Below, piece after piece: positions 33,791 to 42,746 of a stretch of DNA of 64,000 nucleotides. The notes under the pieces were generated by a model. It did not search any database and was not told where the DNA came from. It was given only the letters and a program-made list of their open reading frames with translations. Every line of letters starts with the position of its first letter. Positions within the stretch are counted from its first letter, which is position 1. The stretch comes from Pedobacter sp. BAL39. Its GTDB lineage: Bacteria > Bacteroidota > Bacteroidia > Sphingobacteriales > Sphingobacteriaceae. Location of the stretch: positions 16,887-80,886 of the forward strand of contig NZ_ABCM01000025.1 in the NCBI RefSeq assembly GCF_000170795.1, read 5' to 3'. The translations under genes were made by a program, and so were the position numbers.

Positions 33791-35062
33791 CTACTTTTTG
33801 AGGGTATTCATCGTGCTGTAACCGATGAGCTCCTCCCATCGGGCGCCGGGTCTGCGGTAATAAACGAAGATCTGGTAGTTGTTCTCCGTCTCGAAAAAAG
33901 AGCCTTCAAATACGGTCTGGTCCACTTTTCCGGTTTGCTGGTCCTGCCATACATATTTGTAATCGTACAGACCTTGTTTTAACCTGATATTGCCCAGAAA
34001 ACGCTTCTTTGAGGCATCATAGGTCAGCCTGCTGGACTCCTCAAGGGTATAGTTGTTGAAACGGCCTACCACAAAAGCTATCCCGTTTGTCGCAGGCGGC
34101 GGCGCATTCAGGCTGAACTGTACATCCGCATAATCGCTGTCCGTATCATTGTTCCTGCCATCCTGATTTCTGATGAAGAAGTTGCCATTTTCGTCAAACT
34201 GGTTGGTGTACTTGGCCGTGTTGCGGTTGACGTCAGTGAAGAGCAGCACATCAATGTTGTTGCTTTCCCTTATGATGTCATGCACATTTTCAGCTTTGTA
34301 GCGGAAGCTGCGGAAGTCAAATTTGCGAAACTCAGAGCCAGCGGGAAAATCATTCGCATTCAGCTCGTTAAATACCAATGCCCCGTTCCTGATGAAAGGA
34401 GGTGTGGTGTTGAGTTTTGCCGTTTGAGGAATGCCGTTCTGCATGACCACCGACTTGAGCGTCTGCGCAGGGTTTTGCAGCTGACTGGTCTGATTGATGG
34501 TAAAGTCAATTTTCTGATTGCTGAACCTGGTCGACACGTCGGAGCTGGGGGCTACCGTCATGCCAATGCTCACTTGGTTGTCCACGACATAAAAGCGTTG
34601 CGAGATGACGGGTTTTTGCTGATTGCCATCTTCATAGATCTTCAAAAGATAGTTTCCGGCAATCTTGGGTTTAATCTGCGCATTGGGCAGCGTCAGGGTA
34701 TAATTGGTAAACTGTTGAAGTGTACCGAAAGAATATTTGTAATCATTGATGCGGTCGTCGGAAAGTCCCTCCAGATAATCCAGCGTGGATAGGCGGGACG
34801 ACTTCCAGTCGGACGTGCAGTGTTCAATCGTATACCAGTAGATTTTACTGCCTCCATTGAGGTCATCAAAAGAGAATAAAAGCTGTTCCCTGCTATTCAG
34901 GGGTAACACGGGAAGCGACTGTTCTTTCTGCGTGTTGTAACACTGCACCGTTTTGATGTTAGGCAGGTATACCTTGTTATCGTATACAAATTGCCGCTCC
35001 TGTGAAACGGCAACCTGTATGCTGAACAACAGCACGAGAAAGAAAGTGCTTATCCTGATCAT
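33791..35062 (-). CDS. type IX secretion system plug protein (DUF5103)
   Basis: 423 residues with a signal peptide (ISTFFLVLLFSIQVAVSQ). The N-terminal domain holds YDNKVYLPNIKTVQCYN, the FDDLNGGSKIYWYTIEHCTSDWK block and LSDDRINDYKYSFGT. The C-terminal domain ends with GLYDYKYVWQD and a short tail. This matches the plug protein that seals the periplasmic side of the SprA translocon in type IX secretion. The ATG directly follows the stop codon of the upstream ABC-F gene (TAG ATG), so translation is likely coupled. Other T9SS genes are not in the window. Confidence 0.9.
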   Translation of the reverse strand: MIRISTFFLVLLFSIQVAVSQERQFVYDNKVYLPNIKTVQCYNTQKEQSLPVLPLNSREQLLFSFDDLNGGSKIYWYTIEHCTSDWKSSRLSTLDYLEGLSDDRINDYKYSFGTLQQFTNYTLTLPNAQIKPKIAGNYLLKIYEDGNQQKPVISQRFYVVDNQVSIGMTVAPSSDVSTRFSNQKIDFTINQTSQLQNPAQTLKSVVMQNGIPQTAKLNTTPPFIRNGALVFNELNANDFPAGSEFRKFDFRSFRYKAENVHDIIRESNNIDVLLFTDVNRNTAKYTNQFDENGNFFIRNQDGRNNDTDSDYADVQFSLNAPPPATNGIAFVVGRFNNYTLEESSRLTYDASKKRFLGNIRLKQGLYDYKYVWQDQQTGKVDQTVFEGSFFETENNYQIFVYYRRPGARWEELIGYSTMNTLKK

Positions 35063-36979
35063 CTATTTGCTTTCGAGTTCCATAATATCCGCTGCGAGCG
35101 CTTCCCATTTATTCTGGGCTTCATCTAGCTGATGTTTGGCATTTACATAATTTTTATTGGCTTCAGCAAGCTTGCCTGCATTGGAGTAGACGTTCTCATC
35201 AGCAATCTCGGCTTCAACAGTTTTCACCTTTTGCTCAAGCTCAGCAATCTCCGCTTCAATTTTTTTCAATTGTTCGTTCAGCTTTTTCAATTGCTGCTGA
35301 TTGTTGGGGGATGCTTTCTCCTCAACAACGACTTTTTTCACTTCCTTGTCCGGACGTACAGGGATGCTGGAAGGTGCCGCAGGCGGTCTTTTGCTGTTCC
35401 ACTCTTCGTATTCCGCGTAAGTACCCGGATATTCCTTGATGTCCTTATCTTCAATGAACCAGATCTTATTGGCTACGTTGTCCAGGAAATACCTGTCGTG
35501 GGATACTGCAATGAAAGTGCCTTCATACTGCGTCAATGCCTGAATGAGGATGTTGACCGACTGGATGTCAAGGTGGTTGGTCGGCTCATCGAGAATCAAG
35601 AAGTTGGAATCTGTGGTCAGTGATTTCGCCAGTGCTACCCTCGACTTCTCTCCTCCGGAAAGGACACGTATTTTCTTGAACACATCATCCCCCGTGAAAA
35701 GGAAACAACCCAGGATGCCCCGCAACTCCGTGTCGGTATGTTTTGGCGCAAAGGCCTGCAGTTCTTCTAATATCGTGTTGTCCAGGTGAAGGGACTCCAG
35801 CTGGTGCTGCGCAAAGAAGGTGGTGCTTACGTTGTGTCCGGTTTCACATTTACCGTCAAAAGATTCTGCTCCGGCGATGATGCGGAGCAGGGTAGACTTA
35901 CCCTTACCATTGGCACCGATCAATGCAATTTTATCGCCTTTTTCAATCAAACCATCGGCGTTCTCCAGAATCTCGATGTTCGGGTAGCTTTTTGTTGCCT
36001 CTTCCACACGAATCACGTGGCGGCCAGAAGGTTTGGAGAATTTAAACTGGAAGTTTACCGTTGGATTGTCGTCATCTACATCTTCCACGCGCTCCATCTT
36101 ATCCAGGGCTTTCATCCTTGATTGTGCCATTTTTGCTTTGGATGCTTTGGCCCTGAAGCGCTCAATCAGGCGTTCTTCCTGTTTGATCTTGGCCTGCTGG
36201 TTTTTAAATTCTCCTTTCTGGATCTCACCGCGCAGGGCTTTCTCCTCCAGGTAGAAGCTGTAGTTTCCGGCATAAGGTGTCAGCTTTCCTTTGCGCGATT
36301 CCACAATGCGGTTCACCACCTTGTCCAGGAAATACCTGTCGTGGGATACAATCACAATCGCCCCTTCAAAACCCATCAGGTAGGTCTCCAGCCACTTGAT
36401 GGAGGGTAAGTCCATGTGGTTGGTCGGCTCATCCAGTAGCAGGATGTCTGGGGTCTGCAACAGGATTTTTGCCAGCATCACCCGCATGCGCCATCCTCCG
36501 GAGAAGGTGTTCAGCGGCCTGTGCTGATCCTGGGTGCTGAAACCCAGACCTGCAAGGATCTCATTTGCGCGGTACTCGATGTTGTAACCATCCAGCGCCT
36601 CAAATTCCTGTTGCTTATCGCTCAGCTTATTCAGTACTTCTTCCGAATAGTCGGTTTCAATCTTTTTGAGTAGTTCTTCAATTTCATCATGCAGCTGGTT
36701 CTGGCGCTCAAAGGCCTCCATCGCTACGTGCAAAATGCTATGGTGTGAGTCGTAGGAAAGTAAATCCTGGTTCAGGTAACCGATTTTGAGGTCTTTCGAC
36801 ATCGAAACCGTTCCCGAAGAAGGGCCGTATTCTCCGACAATAATTTTTAAAAGTGTGGATTTTCCCGTTCCGTTGGCACCGATCAGTCCAATTCTCTCGC
36901 CTGGTTTAATGTGCCAGTTTGCCTCGTCGTATAAAGCTCTGGAGCCTATCAGGAATGTTAAGTCGTTTATTGAAATCAT
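35063..36979 (-). CDS. ABC-F family ATPase
   Basis: 638 residues with two ABC ATPase domains and no membrane part. Walker A GANGTGKST (34-42) and GANGKGKST mark the two domains; LSGGEKSR and FSGGWRMR are the signatures, each followed by LLDEPTNHMD or LILDEPTNHLD. Between them is the charged ABC-F linker (about 240-300, rich in Arg/Lys/Gln). The C-terminus is a long coiled coil (about 545-638). Family members act on the ribosome E site to rescue or tune translation (EttA, Uup), and some protect against antibiotics. A -7 box lies 7 bases from the ATG. It is coupled to the T9SS plug gene. Confidence 0.93.
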   Translation of the reverse strand: MISINDLTFLIGSRALYDEANWHIKPGERIGLIGANGTGKSTLLKIIVGEYGPSSGTVSMSKDLKIGYLNQDLLSYDSHHSILHVAMEAFERQNQLHDEIEELLKKIETDYSEEVLNKLSDKQQEFEALDGYNIEYRANEILAGLGFSTQDQHRPLNTFSGGWRMRVMLAKILLQTPDILLLDEPTNHMDLPSIKWLETYLMGFEGAIVIVSHDRYFLDKVVNRIVESRKGKLTPYAGNYSFYLEEKALRGEIQKGEFKNQQAKIKQEERLIERFRAKASKAKMAQSRMKALDKMERVEDVDDDNPTVNFQFKFSKPSGRHVIRVEEATKSYPNIEILENADGLIEKGDKIALIGANGKGKSTLLRIIAGAESFDGKCETGHNVSTTFFAQHQLESLHLDNTILEELQAFAPKHTDTELRGILGCFLFTGDDVFKKIRVLSGGEKSRVALAKSLTTDSNFLILDEPTNHLDIQSVNILIQALTQYEGTFIAVSHDRYFLDNVANKIWFIEDKDIKEYPGTYAEYEEWNSKRPPAAPSSIPVRPDKEVKKVVVEEKASPNNQQQLKKLNEQLKKIEAEIAELEQKVKTVEAEIADENVYSNAGKLAEANKNYVNAKHQLDEAQNKWEALAADIMELESK

Positions 36980-36986
36980 TTGGCCG

Positions 36987-36994
36987 CAAAAATA
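36987..36994 (-). promoter_or_regulatory. -7 box (TATTTTTG) for the ABC-F / T9SS-plug unit
   Basis: Reverse strand TATTTTTG, 7 bases from the ATG at 36979; suggests a leaderless transcript. Confidence 0.55.
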
Positions 36995-37079
36995 CGATTT
37001 TGTTTGCTTTTGGAGGGTATATTATTATTGGCACAGCGCGGTTTTTATTTTTATTGCTAGGGTTATTCGGGAAACTGTG

Positions 37080-37087
37080 TACTTTTG
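37080..37087 (+). promoter_or_regulatory. -7 box (TACTTTTG) for pyrD
   Basis: TACTTTTG matches TAnnTTTG; a TTG lies 23 bases upstream. The box ends 82 bases before the pyrD ATG. Confidence 0.45.
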
Positions 37088-37169
37088 CCCTTCAGCGCAG
37101 CAGATTGTTGAGTTTTTAAGGATAGCCTGACGCGCTTAGTCCATTCTAAAAACGTTTTATACCTTTCAG

Positions 37170-38198
37170 ATGTATCGTCTTATTAAGCCCTTGTTCTTTC
37201 AGTTTGATCCAGAAAAAGTACACCACTTTGTGGTGACACAGTTAAATTGGTTTCATGACCACTTTCCACTGGGGAAAACCATGCTGCGCAGCAGCTTTGA
37301 TGTCAACATCAAAGGCCTGGAGCGTGAGGTGTTCGGCATTAAGTTTAAAAACCCTGTGGGCCTTGCTGCCGGATTTGATAAAAACGGAGAATATATTGAA
37401 GCGCTGAGCGACCTGGGCTTTGGTTTTATAGAAGTGGGTACGGTAACGCCACTCCCTCAACCGGGAAATGATCAGCCAAGGATGTTCCGCCTGCAGGAAG
37501 ACAGCGCCATCATCAACAGGATGGGCTTCAACAACAAAGGGGTGGATACGCTTGCTGAGCGCCTGCGCCTGCTGAAAAGTAAAGACAGCGACATCGTGAT
37601 CGGTGGTAACATCGGTAAAAACAAAAATACACCCAATGAAGAGGCGGTAAATGACTACATCAAATGTTTCGACAGGTTGTTCGATGTAGTGGATTATTTT
37701 GTAGTGAACGTGAGTTCCCCAAATACGCCGGGACTGCGGGCTTTGCAGGAAAAAGAGCCTTTAATGCACATTCTGAATACCCTGCAGCAGCGCAACCAGA
37801 AAGACGGCATCTCCCGCCCGATCCTGCTGAAGATTGCACCGGACCTGACCAATGAGCAGTTGGACGATATCGTCGAGATCGTCATGGAAACCGGCATCGC
37901 CGGAGTGATTGCCACCAATACAACCATCGACAGAACGGGGCTTCATACTAAAGAATCAGTATTGAATGAGGCGGGTGGACTTAGCGGAAAACCTTTGACC
38001 AAACGATCTACGGAAGTAGTCCGTTATCTGTCTGAGAAATCAAATAAAGCTTTTCCAATCATCGGGGTAGGAGGAATTCATTCTCCCGAAGATGCGAAGG
38101 AGAAACTGGACGCCGGTGCGTCGCTGGTGCAGTTGTATACGGGTTTCATCTACGAAGGGCCAGGTATCGTCAAAAGAATTTGTAAGGCGCTGGTATAA
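37170..38198 (+). CDS. pyrD: dihydroorotate dehydrogenase (quinone), class 2
   Basis: 342 residues. The N-terminal membrane-binding extension (MYRLIKPLFFQFDPEKVHHFV) marks the quinone-linked class 2 type. FMN-site motifs are NPVGLAAGFDKNGE, NRMGFNNKG, VNVSSPNTPGLR (catalytic Ser at 182/183) and the C-terminal VGGIHSPEDAKEKLDAGASLVQLYTG. It oxidises dihydroorotate to orotate in pyrimidine synthesis at the inner membrane. It is divergent from the ABC-F gene and followed by a terminator. Confidence 0.97.
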   Translation: MYRLIKPLFFQFDPEKVHHFVVTQLNWFHDHFPLGKTMLRSSFDVNIKGLEREVFGIKFKNPVGLAAGFDKNGEYIEALSDLGFGFIEVGTVTPLPQPGNDQPRMFRLQEDSAIINRMGFNNKGVDTLAERLRLLKSKDSDIVIGGNIGKNKNTPNEEAVNDYIKCFDRLFDVVDYFVVNVSSPNTPGLRALQEKEPLMHILNTLQQRNQKDGISRPILLKIAPDLTNEQLDDIVEIVMETGIAGVIATNTTIDRTGLHTKESVLNEAGGLSGKPLTKRSTEVVRYLSEKSNKAFPIIGVGGIHSPEDAKEKLDAGASLVQLYTGFIYEGPGIVKRICKALV

Positions 38199-38464
38199 TA
38201 TCAACCGCTTAATGCTCATGTCAGGCAGGGTCTGATTTCTTAATACGTCGTTATGGGCTCGTTTGGGGTCTATGTGCTACTGAATATCCGTTGTGGATGC
38301 TTTTGAAGGCGTTTTTATGGGCTCTGGCCCACCAAATCGCGAACCAATGGCTACGTGGTGGCTACGCAATGGCTATCCAGTAGCGAAAAAGGTGCGAAGG
38401 AGCACCGGACAAGGACTAGTCAAACTGGAGCATTGGGACGGATCAGCACCACAATCTAATGCAT
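38199..38464. other. intergenic stretch with open but unassigned frames
   Basis: 265 bases between pyrD and its terminator. A 49-codon forward frame (ATG 38317 to TAA 38464-38466) runs into the terminator. A second frame stays open over the same DNA, and GGCTACG / GGCTAC occur as close direct repeats around 38352-38372. No similarity is recognised. It may be a gene remnant or simply open by chance. Confidence 0.35.
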
Positions 38465-38500
38465 AAAAAAAGACCTTTGAATGAACAAAGGTCTTTTTTT
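38465..38500. terminator. bidirectional terminator between pyrD and the 58-aa gene
   Basis: Stem AGACCTTTG / CAAAGGTCT (38471-38479 with 38486-38494), loop AATGAA, flanked by an A-run and a T-run of seven each. It works in both directions between convergent genes. Confidence 0.8.
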
Positions 38501-38517
38501 ATGTCTTTAACAAAAAC

Positions 38518-38694
38518 TTATGCTTTCGCAGTCAGTTGATCTAAGATCGCGTTGTTTTTAGCCAATTGATCTTTAGTAGATTGTTTAGAACGGCTTCCCA
38601 ATTCGATGTTGGTAGCTAATTTCAAGTTTTTCACATCTAATTTTGCGAAAGTCTTATTTCTTCTGTCTTTTCTTTTTAATCTAGTTACTGCCAT
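38518..38694 (-). CDS. 58-residue basic hypothetical protein
   Basis: 58 residues from the ATG at 38694, read by eye from the reverse strand. It starts MAVTRLKRKDRRNKTFAK and continues with a Lys/Asn-rich helical part, LATNIELGSRSK and STKDQLAKNN, ending LTAKA. It is strongly basic at the N-terminus, as in ribosome- or nucleic-acid-binding small proteins. I recognise the general type as a short conserved protein of Sphingobacteria but cannot name a function. It lies 39 bases downstream of tRNA-Cys on the same strand and shares the terminator with pyrD. Confidence 0.65.
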   Translation of the reverse strand: MAVTRLKRKDRRNKTFAKLDVKNLKLATNIELGSRSKQSTKDQLAKNNAILDQLTAKA

Positions 38695-38733
38695 GGTTTA
38701 ACCCTTTATATTTTAATTTATTTAATAAATCTG

Positions 38734-38804
38734 AGGTCGAGAGCGGATTCGAACCGCTGTAGGAGGTTTTGCAGACCTCTGCCTAGCCACTCGGCCACTC
38801 GACC
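38734..38804 (-). tRNA. tRNA-Cys (anticodon GCA)
   Basis: 71 nt on the reverse strand. The acceptor stem is GGTCGAG / CTCGACC. The D arm is GCCGAGTGGCTAGGC, the anticodon arm GAGGT-CTGCAAA-ACCTC with anticodon GCA, and the T arm AGCGG-TTCGAAT-CCGCT. The CCA end is not encoded. It is followed by the 58-residue basic protein gene on the same strand. Confidence 0.95.
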
Positions 38805-38852
38805 TGTTGAAATTCAGGACGCAAAAATAGTAATAATATCTTACTATGCAAT

Positions 38853-39602
38853 TTATTTGTTCAAATTTCTGCTAATATCTGCGCATAGTATTGCAGCACA
38901 AATAGCTACGTTTAAAGATTCTGCCGCGCCAACTCTCGGAATTGTGACCGGATGGGTGATGAGCTTCATGATTTCCGGAGAAATTCCCTGACCCTCGTTG
39001 CCCAATATCACCAGTCCCTCGGTACCCCAGCCGCCTTCATAAATGCTTTTGCCGTCCAGCACTGCTCCAAATACTGGCACGGGAGTATTGCTCAACAATG
39101 GGGCGAGGTCAGTATAGTACACTTTCAGCCTGCTGAGGGAACCCATGGTCGCCTGTACCGTCTTCGGATTGTAGACCTCCACAGTATGCGGTGAGCAGAT
39201 GATCTGCCTGAAACCGAACCATTCAGCCGTACGGATGATCGTCCCCAGGTTCCCGGGATCCTGCACATCGTCCAGTACCAGCGAGAAGTTTCCTTTCAGC
39301 AGTTCGATGTCCAGCCCAGAGGTTTTTGGAATGTTCACCAGCGCAAGGATACCTTGTGGCGTCTGTAATGTACTAATCTTCTCCAGTTCGGCGTTGTTTA
39401 CTTCAAATAACTTTATATTTGCCGGTAAACTGGGTAATAAAGATTGATATTGAGCCAGATAGTAGATGCTGTGAACCTGGTAAGAAGATTGAATAAACTC
39501 TGCAATAGATTTTATACCTTCAATAATAAATATCCCATTTTCTTTGCGGTACTTTTTTTGATGTAACGATTTTATAAAACTGATCTGAGATTTTGAAAGC
39601 AT
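38853..39602 (-). CDS. TrmH/SpoU family RNA 2'-O-methyltransferase
   Basis: 249 residues. The N-terminal substrate-binding part (SKSQISFIKSLHQKKYRKENGIFIIEG) is followed by the SPOUT trefoil-knot domain: motif 1 DPGNLGTIIRTAEWFG, motif 2 VILGNEGQGIS and motif 3 IPRVGAAESLNVAICAAIL. It methylates ribose in rRNA or tRNA using SAM; the target (for example 23S G2251-like) is not determined. Its start codon overlaps the divergent tamL gene by 10 bases. Confidence 0.93.
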   Translation of the reverse strand: MLSKSQISFIKSLHQKKYRKENGIFIIEGIKSIAEFIQSSYQVHSIYYLAQYQSLLPSLPANIKLFEVNNAELEKISTLQTPQGILALVNIPKTSGLDIELLKGNFSLVLDDVQDPGNLGTIIRTAEWFGFRQIICSPHTVEVYNPKTVQATMGSLSRLKVYYTDLAPLLSNTPVPVFGAVLDGKSIYEGGWGTEGLVILGNEGQGISPEIMKLITHPVTIPRVGAAESLNVAICAAILCADISRNLNK

Positions 39603-42019
39603 ACAATAACTTTAAAAAGAATTTCCAATTTCCTGCAATATTACTACTTATTCTCGTTTTTGTCACCGCTTGTTCCTCAACAAAATATATTGCCGACTAC
39701 CAGTCGATCGTCAAAGACGTACAAATTGACAGCATCAACAAGGATTTTGAAGAAGAGGCTTACAACTATATCCAGAAAGATATCCGTCCTTCTTCCAAGT
39801 TGGGGATCAATGTGTTAATCTATAACATGTTCAATACCAAAGACGGTCGCTATAAAACGAGTAACATCAAACCACTGGGAACACCGCCTCCGATCCTGGA
39901 CAGCGCCCTGGTGGAAATCTCACGTAACCAGATTGAAAAATACCTGGTGAGCAAGGGTTATTTCATGGCGAAGGTTAAATCAAGTATTGAGGTAAAAAAG
40001 AAAAAAGCAGCGGTAAAGTTCTCCGCAGACCAGGGCCCCGAGTTTAAAATCAACAAGGTCGTCTACCAAATTCCGGATTCGAGTATAAAGGGGCTCTACC
40101 TTAGCCAGCGTGCGCTGGCTTCACACCTTAATGAAGGCATGCGCTACGATGATGACTCCCTGGCGCTGGAGCGCGATTACATCTATGAGACGATGAAGGG
40201 AAAAGGGTACTTTGATTTCTCCAGACCCTACGTGAAATTCCTTGTGGACTCGAACCTAAACGCGAGCAAGGTCAATGTTACCCTGATCGTAGATGATCCC
40301 ATAGACAAGCCGAAACATGTCAAATACAATGTTGGAGAGTCCAATGTGGTCATTGCTCCAGACCCTGATGGTTTTCCGGATACCATCACCCTCAATAAAA
40401 GAATTTTCAAAGGCATCAGGTATACCGACCTTTCCAAAAAGTTCCGTAGGAACCCGATTGTGCGCTACAACTTTTTACGTGAAGGAGAGCTATATAACAT
40501 TGGCAATGAAAACGTTACGTACGACAGGCTCTACGACCTCAATGTTTTCAAAAATGTGAAGATCGACTATCAGAAGTCCAAAGACAGCACCACGGTGAAC
40601 CCATTCATTCAGCTGATCCCACAAAAGATCATGAGTAACCGTGTAGAAGGAGAGATTCCTTTCAATGCTGGAACAGTAGGTTTTACGCTCAGCAATACCT
40701 ACACAAACAACAACCTTTTCCGGGGGGCTGAACGATTTGAGTTTCAGGTCAAAGGTGGTCTGCAGGCAAGGATAGGTCAGGGTAAGTCGATCTTCAATGA
40801 CATCTATCAACGCGACTTTTCCGTGAGTACCAGCCTTTCGGTGCCGCGACTGATGGTGCCCATCTTCTCCAAATATGTGACGGGAAAGACCGGTATGCCA
40901 CATACCGTTTTTTCAGGTAGTTATGTTTACGCACTGCAGAAAGACTTTTTTAAACGCCGCGTGTTGCTGACCTCCCTTACTTATGAGTTTGTGGAAACGA
41001 AATCGAAATTGCACTCCCTGACGCCAATCAACTTCGAATACCGCTTTGGTAACCTGTTATTTGACATCAATGACACGACGGGAGGAAATCAGGATATTGT
41101 CAACAATAACTTCTATACGCTCCGTTTGCTGGACCGCCGGAACATCACCCTGGGCATCAAGTATACCTATTCCCTCAATGCCGACAAATTGTTGAGCAAC
41201 AATAGTTTTGTGTATTTCCGAGGGAACATTGATATGGCTGGAAACGGCCTTTATGGAATTTCAAGATTGATAGGCACCAACCCTAATCCAGACCAGGAAG
41301 ATTATGCACAGATCCTGGGCTTACCTTTCAACCAATATGTCCGCCCTGAAGTGGATGTCCGCTGGTATAAAAGCCTGGGCTCTGAACGGCAGTTTGTGGC
41401 CCGTCTGAATACAGGAATCGGTTACGCGTATGGAAATTCCAATGAAATCCCTTTTGAGAAGCTTTTCTTCGCGGGAGGATCGTCAGGTATCCGTGCATGG
41501 CAGGCAAGGACGCTCGGTCCGGGAAATTATAACCGTGGGGAGAGTATCACCTCCGAGGATGCCCGCCGCAGGCTGTATGGGATTGACCAGCTGGGAGAGA
41601 TGCATGTGGAGGCCAACCTGGAATATCGCTACCTGCTGACCAACAAGTTCTTTGGTGCCAAACTCCGTGGAGCATTCTTCCTGGATATGGGAAACATATG
41701 GAACATCTCTGCAGCAAAAACATTTGGTGATAACGCTGCTCCTGAATATTATTCGAAAACACGTTTTGACCTATCGAAACTGGGTAAGCAGATTGCCATC
41801 GGTACCGGTGCCGGTTTCAGGTATGATGTACAGTACTTTGTCTTCCGCTTTGATGTCGGCCTGAAATTAAAGGATCCTCAGTTTGAAGGATCCGACCAAT
41901 GGGTCATCAGCAAATTCCTTACTGGTGGAAAAGATTTTAAACGGGTGTATAACCTGGCCAACAGTCCTGATAACTACCGCTTTATCCAGTATAATTTCGG
42001 TATCGGGATGCCGTTCTAA
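39593..42019 (+). CDS. BamA/TamA superfamily outer-membrane lipoprotein, TamL-like
   Basis: 808 residues from a TTG at 39593; an in-frame stop lies 4 codons upstream and no nearby ATG precedes the signal. A lipoprotein signal with FVTAC (Cys27) matches TamL, the Bacteroidota lipid-anchored TamA relative. POTRA domains follow (about 40-400; YLVSKGYFMAKVKSSIEV, RDYIYETMKGKGYF), then the 16-strand barrel with the surface-loop motif FFAGGSSGIRAWQARTLGPG and a terminal strand ending in Phe. It helps insert outer-membrane proteins, normally with TamB, which is not adjacent. The 5' end overlaps trmH on the opposite strand. Confidence 0.9.
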   Translation: MKAYNNFKKNFQFPAILLLILVFVTACSSTKYIADYQSIVKDVQIDSINKDFEEEAYNYIQKDIRPSSKLGINVLIYNMFNTKDGRYKTSNIKPLGTPPPILDSALVEISRNQIEKYLVSKGYFMAKVKSSIEVKKKKAAVKFSADQGPEFKINKVVYQIPDSSIKGLYLSQRALASHLNEGMRYDDDSLALERDYIYETMKGKGYFDFSRPYVKFLVDSNLNASKVNVTLIVDDPIDKPKHVKYNVGESNVVIAPDPDGFPDTITLNKRIFKGIRYTDLSKKFRRNPIVRYNFLREGELYNIGNENVTYDRLYDLNVFKNVKIDYQKSKDSTTVNPFIQLIPQKIMSNRVEGEIPFNAGTVGFTLSNTYTNNNLFRGAERFEFQVKGGLQARIGQGKSIFNDIYQRDFSVSTSLSVPRLMVPIFSKYVTGKTGMPHTVFSGSYVYALQKDFFKRRVLLTSLTYEFVETKSKLHSLTPINFEYRFGNLLFDINDTTGGNQDIVNNNFYTLRLLDRRNITLGIKYTYSLNADKLLSNNSFVYFRGNIDMAGNGLYGISRLIGTNPNPDQEDYAQILGLPFNQYVRPEVDVRWYKSLGSERQFVARLNTGIGYAYGNSNEIPFEKLFFAGGSSGIRAWQARTLGPGNYNRGESITSEDARRRLYGIDQLGEMHVEANLEYRYLLTNKFFGAKLRGAFFLDMGNIWNISAAKTFGDNAAPEYYSKTRFDLSKLGKQIAIGTGAGFRYDVQYFVFRFDVGLKLKDPQFEGSDQWVISKFLTGGKDFKRVYNLANSPDNYRFIQYNFGIGMPF

Positions 42020-42158
42020 TTCAATGGGTGGTAGTATGCTGATCTCTGATCGTCTGCTCATCTGATGAGCTTTTCGATGCTTAAATTGATGACCTGGTTA
42101 CTGCTCTAGTGCCTGGGTTATTGCCTTGGTCAGCTGATTGTACCTTACTGCGGAACTT

Positions 42159-42689
42159 CTAGAACATATTCTTCAATCCGTCAAATACGGTCTCAAAAAA
42201 TGTAGATACATTCAGTCCGTTGCTGTGGTTGAAGTAAAAGAAGACCAACATGAGGATAACGGCCACAATGATGAATTTGCGGAAGGCAAATGCCAGGAAA
42301 ATAACTACGACAGGAAATAGGATCAGCCACAAGCTGTTGATGGTGTAGGGGTTCAGTGTTCCGTCTTTTTTATACACATAGAGCAGTTTGCTGTGGGTAC
42401 CCTTATCATTCTGATGTTTCAGGTACACAAATGCCGAGCGCTCCAGCTGAAGCGGTAACACTGCAATACCGCCATGAAAGTTCACCGGCTGTGTAAACCC
42501 GCTGACGGTAAAGGTATATTGTCCGTTAATGTTTTCTAAAGGGTTCTCTAATGAGTCTGCGGCGATGATTGCCAGCTTACTGTTTTTCAATAAACTTTCT
42601 TTAACAATGAAATTGTTAATGTCTGCATTTTGTGCAAAACCTGAAACACCAATGAGGGAAAGCAGCAGCAGGAAGAATATCGGTTTCAT
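42159..42689 (-). CDS. membrane protein of unknown function with signal peptide
   Basis: 176 residues: a signal peptide (FFLLLLSLIGVSGFAQ), a periplasmic beta-rich part (about 20-110, QYTFTVSGFTQPVNFHGGIAVLPL) and two adjacent membrane helices (about 118-152) before a short C-terminal tail ending in a Phe-rich stretch. No family is recognised. It is probably anchored in the inner membrane. It follows the TspO gene on the same strand (57-base gap). Confidence 0.7.
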   Translation of the reverse strand: MKPIFFLLLLSLIGVSGFAQNADINNFIVKESLLKNSKLAIIAADSLENPLENINGQYTFTVSGFTQPVNFHGGIAVLPLQLERSAFVYLKHQNDKGTHSKLLYVYKKDGTLNPYTINSLWLILFPVVVIFLAFAFRKFIIVAVILMLVFFYFNHSNGLNVSTFFETVFDGLKNMF

Positions 42690-42746
42690 TAGGTACGTTA
42701 TTTTCGTTAATTTTTATGATGCGTTTGACTTCCCAAATGTAATAAA

